A model generated the notes under the pieces. The model did no database searches. It had not been told where the DNA came from and worked only from the letters and a program-made list of their open reading frames with translations. A stretch of DNA of 64,000 nucleotides from the NCBI RefSeq assembly GCF_040954645.1, contig NC_092808.1, positions 20,508,232 to 20,572,231 on the forward strand. Reading direction: 5' to 3'. A program made the translations under genes and the position numbers. Origin of the DNA: Diabrotica undecimpunctata (lineage: Eukaryota; Arthropoda; Insecta; Coleoptera; Chrysomelidae). Each line of letters starts with the position of its first letter. Within the stretch, counting starts at the first letter, position 1. Below are positions 1 through 10,131 of this stretch, piece after piece.

Positions 1-59
1 AAAATTAAAAATTATTTAAATATAAAAAAGTTTATTATATTTTAAAATATTTAACTTTA

Positions 60-1112
60 AAGTACAAATCTAATTTTTTTAACGGCTTTTGATTAAACAT
101 GAACTTGAATACTAAATTTTCTTTTGTGTGATATATTTTTTTTAAGTCTCCACTTATATTTACAATTTTTTTTTCGGTTCAAATCTAATTTTTTTAACGG
201 CTTTTGATTAAACATGAACTCGAAAACTAAATTTTCTTTTGTGTGATACATTTTTTCTAAGTCTCCACCTATATTTACAATTTTTTTTTCGGTTCCGCCT
301 GATTCTAAAGATCCCAAAATCTTTTGCTTGGTGTATCCTAAATATTCCGTGATCTCCTCTTGGTTGACCATACATTTTTGTCTTTTACGGTCCAGTGCCT
401 CGCAATCGTATAATACATGTTTTACAGTTTCTAGTTCCTTGTCGCAGAGTCTGCCATTAGATTCTCTATTGTAAATGCCTATTTTATTCAGGAGTTCTCT
501 TAGTGGTGCATGTTCGGTTCCTGTTACTGTTCTCAGTTTGTTCCTGTTCAGATGAAGCAGTTTCTCCGTTCTTTTTCTGTATGGTCTACCAATGAAGATT
601 TTTCCATGTGTTTGTTTTGGGATTCTCTCCTAATATCGCTCATAACTCTCTTTGATTCAGTCCTCTACAGCTCTAGAAACTGCAGCCTTTGGTATTCCCA
701 GAGTTATAGCTGGTTCGTTTGATTCTTTCAATTCTCTTTTTGTAAGTTGATTTGCTTTTTTATTGCCTTCGATGCCTTGATGTCCTGGTACCCAGACAAG
801 CTCAACCTTTTTCTTGTCTGGTTCATTCAGTTCTTTGATGCAGTTCCACGTCTCTTTCTGGCACGCCAGTGCCTTCAGTGCCGGTTGACTGCCGGACAAT
901 GTATGGACCTGTTCTTTTTCAAGAAATCTCTCATTATTTTCTTTTGCACGTTGCAGTGTCGCACAAATCACCGCTTGAAAAAGGTGCAGTTTCTCCGGCA
1001 AGCATGTTTCTCCATACATTCCTGTCTGGAATACACACCCTATATGAATTCTTAAAATTGTACTTTTTTTAGACATTTGATCTGGTTTCTCATTAAAAAT
1101 ATCCCTTGTCAC
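60..1112 (-). mobile_element. LINE 3' part: RNase H domain and Cys/His tail (I/Jockey-like)
   Basis: Reading on the minus strand, an open stretch (657-1112) carries an RNase H signature: DSQPALKAL-like text (here GSQPALKAL), then the catalytic His region VWVPGHQGIEGNKKAN. In a second frame (about 657-93) follows the C-terminal segment with a Cys/His knuckle (LCDKELETVKHVLYDCEAL) and a trailing KKKIVN-rich tail. This order is typical of the 3' half of I- or Jockey-type non-LTR retrotransposons. No reverse transcriptase is left, so the copy is 5'-truncated, and at least one frameshift separates the two parts. The last ~230 bases are duplicated in tandem (see 65-294). It is not a host gene. Confidence 0.8.
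65..294. repeat. 115-bp tandem duplication in a LINE 3' end
   Basis: The block starting CAAATCTAATTTTTTTAACG occurs at 65 and again at 180, and the two ~115-base units (65-179, 180-294) differ at only a few positions. The unit lies inside the reading frame of the LINE C-terminal segment, so the predicted protein repeats a stretch around KKNCKYKWRLKKN. This is a local duplication after insertion, or a feature of this LINE copy. Confidence 0.8.
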
Positions 1113-1486
1113 AGTCTTTGTGACGAGGGACTTTTTTACTCATATGCTTCATATTCATATGCCCTGTCACTTCTTGCAAAGTTTCTGATGATTGTTGCAT
1201 GATTGTTGATTCTGCAAGGGCGAAAAGATATCTGTTTAGTGTTTATCTTCTCGATTTAAAATTTTTAACAACTTGTAAATTATAAATTTTTTATATATAA
1301 CGTATACAGCTTTTTTACTGTATCTTTAACCATACTTTCCGATGTGACTAGCTGTAAAATTAAAATACTTAAACTCATTAAAATACTTGTAAAACGATTT
1401 ATCTTTTACTTCAAAATAGGTTTCAGTTTCGGCCATTACTTCCTCATCGAAGCGATGAGATCACTTGGTTTGATCGGAAAAAAGAT
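1113..1486. other. No gene seen
   Basis: AT-rich sequence between two minus-strand LINE remnants. Nothing coding was recognised. A 12-base imperfect hairpin (TCCCTTGTCACA / TGTGACGAGGGA) lies at 1102-1130. Confidence 0.5.
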
Positions 1487-1517
<31 letters not shown>

Positions 1518-1523
1518 TAAAAA
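1487..1523. repeat. (AAAAAT)n simple repeat
   Basis: About six units of an A-rich hexamer (AAAAAT and variants) directly abut the 3' end of the minus-strand LINE at 1524-1985, so it is probably that element's tail. Confidence 0.85.
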
Positions 1524-1985
1524 CATTTATTGCCTAATAGAAATTTACATGTCATTCATTTCATTCATTTTAGCCTTCTTTCTTCTTCGGCGTCCCGCTC
1601 TTGCACCGCCAGCTTCTTGATGATTTGACCTCTCGGCATCCTGGACATCTTTGTGTGAATTTATTCGTCTTCTTCTGTAGGTACTAATAAGGCACCGTAC
1701 CTACTTCCCTGCTTGGCTGTTTTCCGGCAACCATCCGGCTAGACCCTTATCAGATGGTCGATCAGTTTATGGGTAGTTCTACGCATCCTCTGGTTCCTGT
1801 TATTCTCGAGGATGCCCCTGGTCTTATGGAGTCTTCTTGTGGCCTGGTGGAAGAAATACCTGGTCCTTTTCTCGGCCACCTCCCTCAGTGGTGTATACTG
1901 GAGCCTTTCTCTGATGGTTGCATTCGTGGTTCTATTCTCCCATGATGTTCCGTCGATGATCCGGTAGCATGAGGTTTCCGTGGCT
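1487..1985 (-). mobile_element. Jockey-like LINE C-terminus and 3' UTR
   Basis: The minus strand reads through from about 1985 to 1741 as the C-terminal tail of a Jockey-type ORF2: pieces such as TIRERLQYTPLREVAEK, TRYFFHQATRRLHK and NRNQRMRRTTHKLIDHL precede a stop near 1741. A short 3' UTR then runs into an AAAAAT-type simple repeat at 1487-1523, which would be the element's tail on the plus strand. Further upstream coding (beyond about 1985) is not clear. The copy is strongly 5'-truncated. Family assignment rests on the layout of the tail, not on a database search. Confidence 0.65.
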
Positions 1986-2774
1986 TCTAGGGGGAAAAAG
2001 AGGTTAATCGCTGGAAGGCCAGATATAGAGTATAAGGTGGATGCGGAAGCAATTCAAAACCCAATTGATGCATTTTTGCCATTGTTTATATCTATTTGTA
2101 GCACAGTACATTTTCTTGGCAAAACAACAACTTTTTCTTCAAAAAATAAGCCGTTTTCTTTGCGATTTAGGTCTTTAAACGATCAAATAAACCAATGTAG
2201 TAGTCACTGTTGATTGTTTGATAATAAAACTAATATTTTGCGGATCTTATGAAAACGTCTAGAAATAGCATGAAAAAAAGAACAATTACCTTATTGGAAT
2301 AAATATCAGGATAACATCTTTAATATTGACGGTGCATTTAGCTCCCGTTCTAAGTTGATTGACGGAAAATTGGTTATTTAGCAAATAGGTAAAAAAGACA
2401 TATATCCGTGCTGGATTATTCTGGTATTTACAGCGCTTATAGGTACTTATCTTGAGCGTGAACTACGAGGAATAATTTCTCTGGGGTCTACGAGAATATT
2501 CGTTTACCAAAAACCTAGGGAAGTTTTTTTCAAGAAGGTCTAATTCTTTCACACAGATTTCAGCTAATTTTGTGAGGCATATTTTATCATAAAAATTGCA
2601 GGCGCCATACACTTTTAATATTGATTCAGTAGTACCAAAACGCCTATCTTATTAAAATGCTACCTTGATAATATGTTTATTACTGACACAGGTTATTCCT
2701 TTCGTCTTGAGTTGTCATAAACTATGTTACAGAACATTAATAACTATCCAAGCTATCTAAAAGCCTAGATGATC
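1986..2774. other. No gene seen
   Basis: A plus-strand open frame at 1980-2213 starts inside the antisense of the LINE and has no recognisable domain. The rest is AT-rich with frequent stops in all frames. Nothing else could be supported. Confidence 0.4.
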
Positions 2775-3240
2775 CGCTGCTGAACGTAGACGTCCCTAAG
2801 TTTTTGCCACTCCTCTCTATCTTGTCTTATTTTATCCAGTTTAAAGTTATTCTTCGACTAAAACTCCACTATCTTCTTGTCCACCGCTCAACGGTCATTC
2901 TACGAACATTGTCGGCCCAATTTAATTTTGGATGCAGAATAGCCTCAACAGCGTTTCGCACTCACGTCTTTCTTGATCACTTGATTTGGAACTCGGTCTT
3001 TTTGACTTATTTCTAGCGTCGATATCTTCATCTTTCTCTGCATTATTATATTTTTTATCATAGTGAGTGTTAGTATAAGAGCACCATAGGTAAGTATAAG
3101 AAATACACATTGATTGAAAACTTTGCTTTTTAGACATATGAGAATATTAGACTTCAATATGTATTTTAATTTTCCAAATGCTGCCCAGGTAAGACCTATT
3201 CTTCTATGGATCTCATATGTTTGATTGTATCTTGTGATGT
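2775..3240 (-). mobile_element. RTE-like LINE, C-terminal reverse transcriptase piece
   Basis: On the minus strand, motifs of the region after the reverse transcriptase palm appear in order: an RRIGLTWAAFGKL-like stretch (about 3205-3165), SKVFNQCVFLILTYGA (about 3130-3085), then VEAILHPKLNWADNVRR and MTVERWTRR (about 2950-2850) and a terminal EEWQKLRDVYVQ-like end near 2790. Several stops and frame changes break it. This order matches RTE-type elements, and it is a dead fragment. Confidence 0.7.
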
Positions 3241-3785
3241 ATGTCTGTTACTTGAGTGTTTTTAATGTTATTGATTTGTAAAGGAATATAACTCACTAGA
3301 TTTGCCATTAACTGGGTTCTTGAAATCTATATTTTTATTTAACTTCAATGATTTAACATTTCTTCATTGTTCCCCACTGATCTCCATTCTATGTTATTAA
3401 GCAATAGCTACAGGAGTATCACGAATATTTTGGGTAGAGTGTATCACCCTGTCTTATATTGAATGTGATTGTGTATTGTTTGTTTGGCATTTTAATGTTT
3501 GATGTTGTGTTCTTGTGAGCATATTTGATTCTTGCTAAGAAATATGGTTTACTCTACATCTGCTTAAGGAATCTAAGAGGTTTTTAATTTTGATTTAAGA
3601 TTTATTATTGGAATATGGTCATTAATAACTACAGTCATTTTAATTTGAATTTTTAATACTTGCCCTTATTTTTGCCAACATACAGTCATTATGGATTCAC
3701 ATGGCTAATTTGTAGAGATATTTTTAAATCCTTTATATAATTTTAGATATATATGTATAATATGTTAATGTGTTGAGCTGGAGAG
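3241..3785. other. No gene seen
   Basis: AT-rich stretch. The part up to about 3480 may be more of the same RTE element upstream of the recognisable motifs, but no motif could be read with confidence. Confidence 0.4.
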
Positions 3786-4660
3786 ATGTCTAGAAATAAT
3801 AAGCATTTCGCAGACGTGGAAGATCTTAAAAATTCTAAAAAAGGAAGAAAAAATAAAATTATTGAATTAATAAGTAGTAAAGAATGGAAAGAACACTACA
3901 AAGCACTATTAATAGCGAATAGAAGTAAATTAGAAGGAAATACAAGAAAAAGGGGCGAAGAAAGTAACGGTAGATAAAATTAAAGTAATATTAAGGGAAA
4001 TGAAAAACGGCAAACATCCGGCTCCAGAAAATATTTCCATTATTCTGGTAAAATATGGACCAAACATTTTACTGGAAATCTTAGCAGATTTATTTAATAC
4101 TTAGTCTATTAAGGAACACAACATCCCATCAGACTGGTATCCTATATAAGATCGAGCCACAAAAAAGGCGACAGAAAGATATGTGGAAACTACAGAGGAA
4201 TTAGCACCACTAGTTCAATAGGGAGATTGTGCGGTAAAATATTAAAGAATAAAATTAAATCTGAGTATGCGGAAATAGAGAAACAAAATGGTTTTCGAGT
4301 GGAAAGATCGTGAATGAATAATATATTTACTCTTTAACATGCAGTAGAAAAGCGTAAAGTTGGAAATCTACCTAGTCATTTCGTATTTACTTATAGATTT
4401 GGAAAAAGCTTACGACACTGTGTCTTGAACAAGCAGATTAAAAGAGGCGCACAGTATAATAAAGGCTGACCAAAAAGTTAAAGATAACAAAAGTTCTTAA
4501 GCCGGGGTGCTGCTTATCGCCTAACGTATTTAAAATATACATTTAATAGGCATTTGAAGACTGGAGAAGAAAGTGTGCAGGAATAGAGATAAATATTTTG
4601 AAGATCGCTGTTTGACAATGCTATTTTTTGCAGATACAGATATTGCAAAACTTAAAAAAG
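3786..4660 (+). mobile_element. Degenerate LINE reverse transcriptase
   Basis: Plus-strand fragments read in order like the N-terminal half of a LINE reverse transcriptase: EWKEHYKALL (about 3877), an MKNGKHPAPENI segment that corresponds to the usual KNGKxPGPDxI motif (about 4003), ILLEILADLFNT, NIPSDWYPI, a DLEKAYD-like trace near 4395 and a FADT-like trace near 4630. Stops and frameshifts interrupt nearly every 30 codons. This is an old copy without coding capacity. Confidence 0.65.
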
Positions 4661-5989
4661 AGTATGAATTTTGGGATTTGAATGTTTTGCAATAATTATT
4701 TTATGCAAATATGTACGCAGTATGTAAACTCATATTTAAATAACTATCATTTCTAATTGTAACTTTAGGTTAGAAATCGCTGGTGTCGTAAACATTTGTT
4801 AATTTTTTAAGAAGTCATTCTCATCTTTCTAGTAATTAAACCCATTTCTCGCAAAAATTAAAACTTTAAGACTACCGTGTAATAATGATAATTAGAAGTT
4901 AATAAAAACATTTAATAGCTTTGCGTAAAAACAGTAATAATTTAAGATGCGGAAACTTTCTTGCGAATTAGCAAAATCTGATTTCACCGGAATTGTATTA
5001 CCAAAGCAACTGCTGCAAACGGCACGTTTTGGTTTTTTGTTAACTATTCAGATGATGCCGCTGCGTTTCTCCGGATCTCTAAATATTAATTTATGGCCAG
5101 AAACAATAAATTAATAAATATTTATGCAAATATTTTTTGTATAAACAGTCAAGTAAACAGTTGTTTCTTATTTGGTTATCCATTTAATTAAAAATGTTTT
5201 CAGCCATAGTCTTCCTAGTTTATCAGTGTCATTTGGCGAATAAACTAAGATTGCTAAAGACAATAATGCAAAAAACGATGTCATTTTTGAACAATTTTCT
5301 TTAGCCTTAATGGTATTTATTTAGTTAAATATTTGTATTCTATACAGATATTCAGTATGGACTTTCTTGCATTTTCTCAGATATCATGTTATCGTATTGT
5401 CATATTGTCAACCTTAGGTTAAAATTGTCATATTTCCTTCCTTGATATGTCATGTTTAATTTTCACCAACAGAGAGATAAAGAGAGGGGGAAAAAATATC
5501 TCAAAATGAAAATCAATTAAATTAAATAATAATAATAATAATCGAACCATACAATTCCGAAGACAAGAAAAAAAATTATAAAAAATATATAGAGTTGGGA
5601 TAAAGTATGGAACCAACTAAATATCTTTGAAACAAAAAAGACACCAATAATGATACTTTGAGTGCAAGTACAATGACATCTATCGCATCTGTTGCCATAT
5701 TTTTTTTTTACTATTCCACTTCCAGTTTAGTTAGAAATACCATTAACTTACTTAATTTAAATGGGACATCCCATATATTTTTGCAGATTTTAATAGAAGT
5801 TATTATTCTTGATTCACGCATATCAACTTAAATTAAAAAAAAAGTCAAAAGGAGAAATAAATCACTTTGCAATAAAAAAAAATCGTAGATTTTTTTACTA
5901 ATACCACTTAAAATATTAATTTAAAAAAATTGCTTCAAATGTTTAATTACAAATGTTCAAAATACTCGCAGTTCCGTTCCTGACAATGC
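4661..5989. other. No gene seen
   Basis: About 1.3 kb of AT-rich DNA. A short AAT microsatellite lies at about 5524-5541. No domain, TIR or retroelement motif was recognised. Confidence 0.5.
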
Positions 5990-6290
5990 GAAAGCCTATT
6001 AATAAATTGGCTAGTCACTCCTTGCAATACTTCTCAACGTATTAGTTCACATTCATCAATAATTCTTTGTTTCAAATCCTGCAAACTTCTTAATCGCCTA
6101 ATGTAAACACAACATTTTAGATAACCCAAAAAAAATCTAATAGATTAAAGTCTGGAGAACGAGAAGGTCACTCTAAAAAATCGTCGGGTTCAAAAAATTT
6201 CTAACCTGTCGATAATAGTTGGGAAGCGCCCCATCTCGTTGAAACCAAACATTTTGTAGTATTTGGCCATATTGTTGACGTGCAGAAATA
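5990..6290 (-). mobile_element. Mariner-like transposase fragment
   Basis: The minus strand from 6290 downwards reads YGQILQNVWFQRDGAL then PNYYRQVRNFLNPT, which corresponds to the WFQQDGAPAHY-type second catalytic region of mariner-like DDE transposases. Further on, an IDFFLWG-type trace, SKMLCLH and KKFAGFETKN resemble the usual tail (LWGYLK, LRSLQDLKQRI). Stops interrupt the tail. It is a piece of a transposase with no ends identified. Confidence 0.65.
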
Positions 6291-6379
6291 ATTTGGTTAA
6301 ATAATTGCCATGTTAAAATGGAACTGAGCAGAATACATAAGAGGAATGAAAGACAACCGTTGGATAAAGTGAATTATTG

Positions 6380-6830
6380 AAGATGATCTCGTTTGTAATC
6401 TCTATTCACGCGTTGCTTTTCCTGGTACGAATCCGCATTGTTCATCGTCAATCTATGGAAGCAGAAAGTTCTTTACTCGTTCACTGATTATATGTACCAG
6501 GATTATACATATCATGTTGCACATATCCAGTATTACATCTACGCCAATTCCATTGCTTTTATAGTATTTGCTGGCGTGCCATCGATCCCTAACTTTTTTA
6601 TTTCTTAGTTAGTTGATGGGCTCCTCTTCTTTTGCTCGTAGAATGATAAGTTCTGTCTCTACCATTACATGTTTCTTGTGTTCTGAGACTGATGCATCTT
6701 TTGAAGTGTCTTTGTATAATTCTGAACAGTAATTTTTCCAGTTCTCTGCAATGCTGTTCATGTCAGATTTTACTTCTCCATTATGGTCCTGAATGGCTGG
6801 AATTTGTGGCTTGAACTAAATATATTTTTT
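6380..6830 (-). mobile_element. LINE reverse transcriptase remnant
   Basis: Near 6450-6410 the minus strand contains DDEQCGFVPGKATRE, the RTE-type motif usually seen as EEQFGFRPGKSTRE, immediately followed by a stop. Upstream (6830-6560) lie scraps resembling the linker between endonuclease and reverse transcriptase. The copy is heavily mutated. Confidence 0.55.
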
Positions 6831-6840
6831 TTTAACTAGT

Positions 6841-7640
6841 TCATTAATTTTTTTAACACAAGTTCTTGACATAAGTTATTTATATGGTTGTTTTTAATTC
6901 CGATGGCCATACACACCATATTTAAAGATATGCCAATATATACCAAATGTCTAAAGCTTTTCGCTTAGAAATTATGGTTTTAAACAGTTGAAAGCACAAG
7001 ATAAATTAAAAAACAGACCATATTATGTTAGGTTTCTCATTAACAGATTATACAGAAGCAATTCAACCAACAGTAGCAGTTTCGCAAGAATGTCATGTCC
7101 GAAAACCATGTTGTTTATTAGAAATAATATAATTTTTATTTAAATAGGGCACAATCTAGTTATAAACTATTCTTGATGACTTGGTTAAAGCAATACCGTA
7201 TGTTGCAACACGGGTGGATACGGATATGTGAGATTACAGTTAAAAAAGAAAGAAGAAAGAAATTCCAACAAGACAAAAAATACTTTTTTGTCTGTGGCAG
7301 AAAATGTAAATAACCTTCCATCGTATAACTTTCTATGCTTGAATTTTTATGTTATATTGTGCTTCACTTTATGAATAATTTATACACTTTTATTTGTAGG
7401 TCTTCTTTGGACCATATTCGATGGTCTCTATCCAGTATTTTCTACCATGGTCATCAATATATTACCTCTCATCATTCTCTATTTTATCTATTTCTACCTC
7501 TCTATCTCCTATCATCCTTTCAACATGTCTTGATAACATCTACCTTGGTCATATCTAATCCATTCGTTTTTCCTTCGATATTTCGGATTTATTTTATGCA
7601 GCATTTGTTTTTCCATCTATCTTTTCGCTCCTGCTATTCC
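6841..7640. other. No gene seen
   Basis: AT-rich. A plus-strand open frame at 7335-7649 is rich in Phe, Leu, Tyr and Ser and looks like the antisense of a decayed LINE rather than a gene. No motif could be tied to it. Confidence 0.4.
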
Positions 7641-7649
7641 AATTTATAG

Positions 7650-8371
7650 TTTGCATTCCTTTCTGTCTTCCCACATGTTGACGTTTATTTCTCTTTCTCT
7701 GATCTTTCTGTCACTGATTTCTCTCCAAGTCTTCTTAGTTTAGGTTTTCCTTTCTTCCATCTACCTACCTAAAACTATTATCTGATTAGATAAACGATCT
7801 TTTCTTTATACATGACCATACAATCTTAGTTGGTTTATTTTAATATCTTCGGTTATTGTATGCCACAACATTGATAGTTTCTTGAATTCAATTGTTCCTA
7901 ACCGTACCTCACCGTGATTTACCAGCAGCACCTTACCAAATATTTTTATGATGGTGTGATGATATTTTTTGTGTTTTTTTTTTGTTATGTATCTATCCCA
8001 AAATAAGCTACTAAGCTGACTTTTTCCTTCGTAGTTTCCGTGTTCAATAGTAACATCCATCCGTCCATCATTTGTAATATACATACCAATTATATTTCGT
8101 AGATTGTACAAAACGGAATTTCTAAAGCTTTTCCTAGATAGATTTTAAAGAGTGTCGGTGACAAACAGTATCCTTGCTTTAGTTCTTTGTCGATCTAAAA
8201 ACCTTTTGAAGGAATTTTTTTTAATTTTATTCTGGCGGTGTTGTTTTAGTATAGTTTCTAAAGCTTTTCCTAGATAGACTTAAAGGGCGTCGGTAACAAA
8301 CAGAATCCTTGCTTTAGGCCTTTGTTGATCTTGAAAATTTTGAAGAAAGTTTTTAATTTTATTCTGGCGGT
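7650..8371 (-). mobile_element. RTE-like LINE fragment, RT motif to C-terminus
   Basis: Read on the minus strand, the segment begins with the reverse transcriptase motif KELKQGYCLSPTLFKIYL (about 8168-8116), which matches the common RQGCSLSPTLFNIYL, then continues at 8111-7806 with NLRNIIGMYITNDGRMDV, the YLG-type palm/thumb boundary, ending with INQLRLYGHV, the QLRWFGHV motif. A basic tail follows towards 7700. The segment around the first motif is duplicated in tandem (8119-8371). It contains stops and is a remnant. It lies directly upstream of the cuticle-like gene and may have disturbed or contributed to its 5' region. Confidence 0.65.
8119..8371. repeat. Tandem duplication of an RT motif segment (~139 bp period)
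   Basis: TTTCTAAAGCTTTTCCTAGA begins at 8119 and recurs at 8258. Both copies continue through the region encoding the QGxxLSPTLF motif on the minus strand and end with a TTTTATTCTGGCGGTGT segment. Copies differ by scattered substitutions and a small indel. Confidence 0.75.
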
Positions 8372-8643
8372 GTCAGTCTGTGTATAGCAGTGTCTATGTA
8401 AATCATTATACTGGACAATAAAAAATGTAGTATTAGTCTACCATGCGTTTTTTTCGATAATTTCTGGAACAGCTCACTAAGAAAATTGGAAAGTACGACT
8501 AAATTAACAGTTGTGGTACTTTCATATTAAGTAACGATTATATTTATTATTTTATTTTTAAATCTAGTATAGTTTTCTACTGTTCTTATAATAATATATA
8601 ACATTTAAAAAATACATTATTTATAATTCATTTTTTTCTATAG

Positions 8644-9889
8644 GGTTCAAGCATCCTCTTGGCACTAGCCCTAGGTTTGGCCAACGCTGGTTACGAATCT
8701 GGACATCAAGACCTAGGGAGCCATGATTTAGGAGGCGGCCATGATCTCGGAGGCGGTCATGAACTCGGAGGACACGATTTAAGCGGTTATGGGGGTGGTC
8801 ACGGCGGCTGGCAACCACATGTTCAAGAACATCACCAACACATACCAACTAATACTATTGAGCATACCCAAGCAGTTGCGGTACCTGTAGTTAAGAAAGT
8901 AGGAGTGCCAGTTCCACATCCAGTAGGAGTACCAGTACCTCAGGTAACTTTATATATCTATATTTGTAACATTTGGGTCGCTCGTTTTTGATACGAGACC
9001 TTGTTGGATATTTAAACATTTCCCTATTTAGATATAACTAGCTCATTACTGAGCGTTATTTGGATTTCTGACCACTTTAAGTACTTTTTCCTCATCTTTG
9101 ACAGTCTGGCATATAACTGAGGAAACATTGTTTATTTTTTTCCATAGAAATCAATTATAAATTAATTTCTTTGGAGTTATAACTACAGATTTAACCATCT
9201 TCAGTGTAACAAAAATACCAAAAAACGCCAATTGTGATACAGTTTCGCCATAGAGATTTGAAAAGTGCCAATAATAGCGACCTTGGTGTAGTAAATTGTG
9301 GCTATAAAACATTATCATGCGCAGATCTGTCAGAATAAAATTAACATAACACATATTAGTAACCAATACTCCACAGATAAACCATGAAGTAAATATACAG
9401 CTCTCGACGAGGCATTTTGGTAACTTGAGCCGAAAATACGTCATTTCGCGTACCTCATTTTAAATAATTTGCTCTATCTAGTAATTTAAATGTAAATTTA
9501 AACTGTTTCAATTTGAAAATATTCTATAACTATGGATCATAAATGACTAATTAACTATTTAATCGATCCTGATCTTTTTAAAATTATTTTTTTTTTATTT
9601 TTAGGTCGTAAAAGTTCCAGTACCTCAACCTTACGCTGTACATGTGCCAGTACCACAGCCCATTGCCGTACCAATATATAAGCTAGTACCTCAAGAAATC
9701 GAAAAGAAAGTACCAATCACCGTAGAAAAGTTGGTTCCCGTCTACGTCGACAAACCATACAAAATTGAAATCGAAAAGCATCACCCAGTCTACGTAAACC
9801 AACCCTACCCAGTCCATGTGCCAGTATACAAACACGTTTTACACACATCCAAACATGGTGGCGGTGAAGAACAACATGGATGGCATTAA
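8644..9889 (+). CDS. Secreted cuticle-like low-complexity protein (two visible exons)
   Basis: Two exons join in frame: 8644-8943 (100 codons) and 9605-9889 (94 codons plus stop), separated by a 661-base GT/AG intron. The first visible exon follows an acceptor (CTATAG) and opens with a hydrophobic run, GSSILLALALGLANA, that reads as the rest of a signal peptide, so the initiator exon must lie upstream and was not found. The mature part has a His/Gly/Asp section (repeats of GGGHDLGG type), a His-rich linker, then a valine-proline section built from VPVPQP, VPVYVDKP and KHHPVYVNQ units, and a Gly/His end (KHGGGEEQHGWH). Such proteins are typical of insect cuticle or other extracellular matrix. 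No chitin-binding RR motif is visible, so it is better placed with low-complexity structural proteins. Codon usage is less AT-biased than the surroundings. A polyadenylation signal follows at 10021. The intron holds an open minus-strand frame with no recognised domain. Confidence 0.85.
8944..9604 (+). other. Intron of the cuticle-like gene, probably holding an insertion
   Basis: GT/AG intron with an AT-rich 3' end. The middle (about 9130-9450) is more complex than the edges and has a 97-codon minus-strand open frame without a known motif; a TTAACCATCTTCAGTGTAAC segment resembles ends of Penelope-like elements. The identity is uncertain. Confidence 0.4.
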
Positions 9890-10020
9890 AACTTTTCGGT
9901 TTTTTAGGGTAGAATCCATCTCATCTCTCATCTAATTTTCACCTCAATCCATTATCTAAGTCATCTTAAGCAGACTGTAATTTGTTGACCTGTTATTGTT
10001 GAATGTTGTTATTTTTTGTT

Positions 10021-10026
10021 AATAAA
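10021..10026 (+). terminator. Polyadenylation signal AATAAA
   Basis: AATAAA lies 132 bases after the stop codon of the cuticle-like gene, followed by a T-rich stretch, as expected for its 3' end. Confidence 0.75.
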
Positions 10027-10073
10027 CTTGTTAAAATAATTTGACTTTTTTATCTTTCTTATATTCATTCTCA

Positions 10074-10078
<5 letters not shown>

Positions 10079-10128
<50 letters not shown>
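10079..10128. repeat. (TA)n microsatellite
   Basis: About 25 uninterrupted AT units just after the 3' end of the cuticle-like gene. Confidence 0.95.

Positions 10129-10129
<1 letters not shown>

Positions 10130-10131
<2 letters not shown>

Noticed and set aside
7335..7649. 104-codon plus-strand frame rich in Phe, Leu, Ser
   Set aside because: Composition fits the antisense of a LINE; no membrane protein family recognised.
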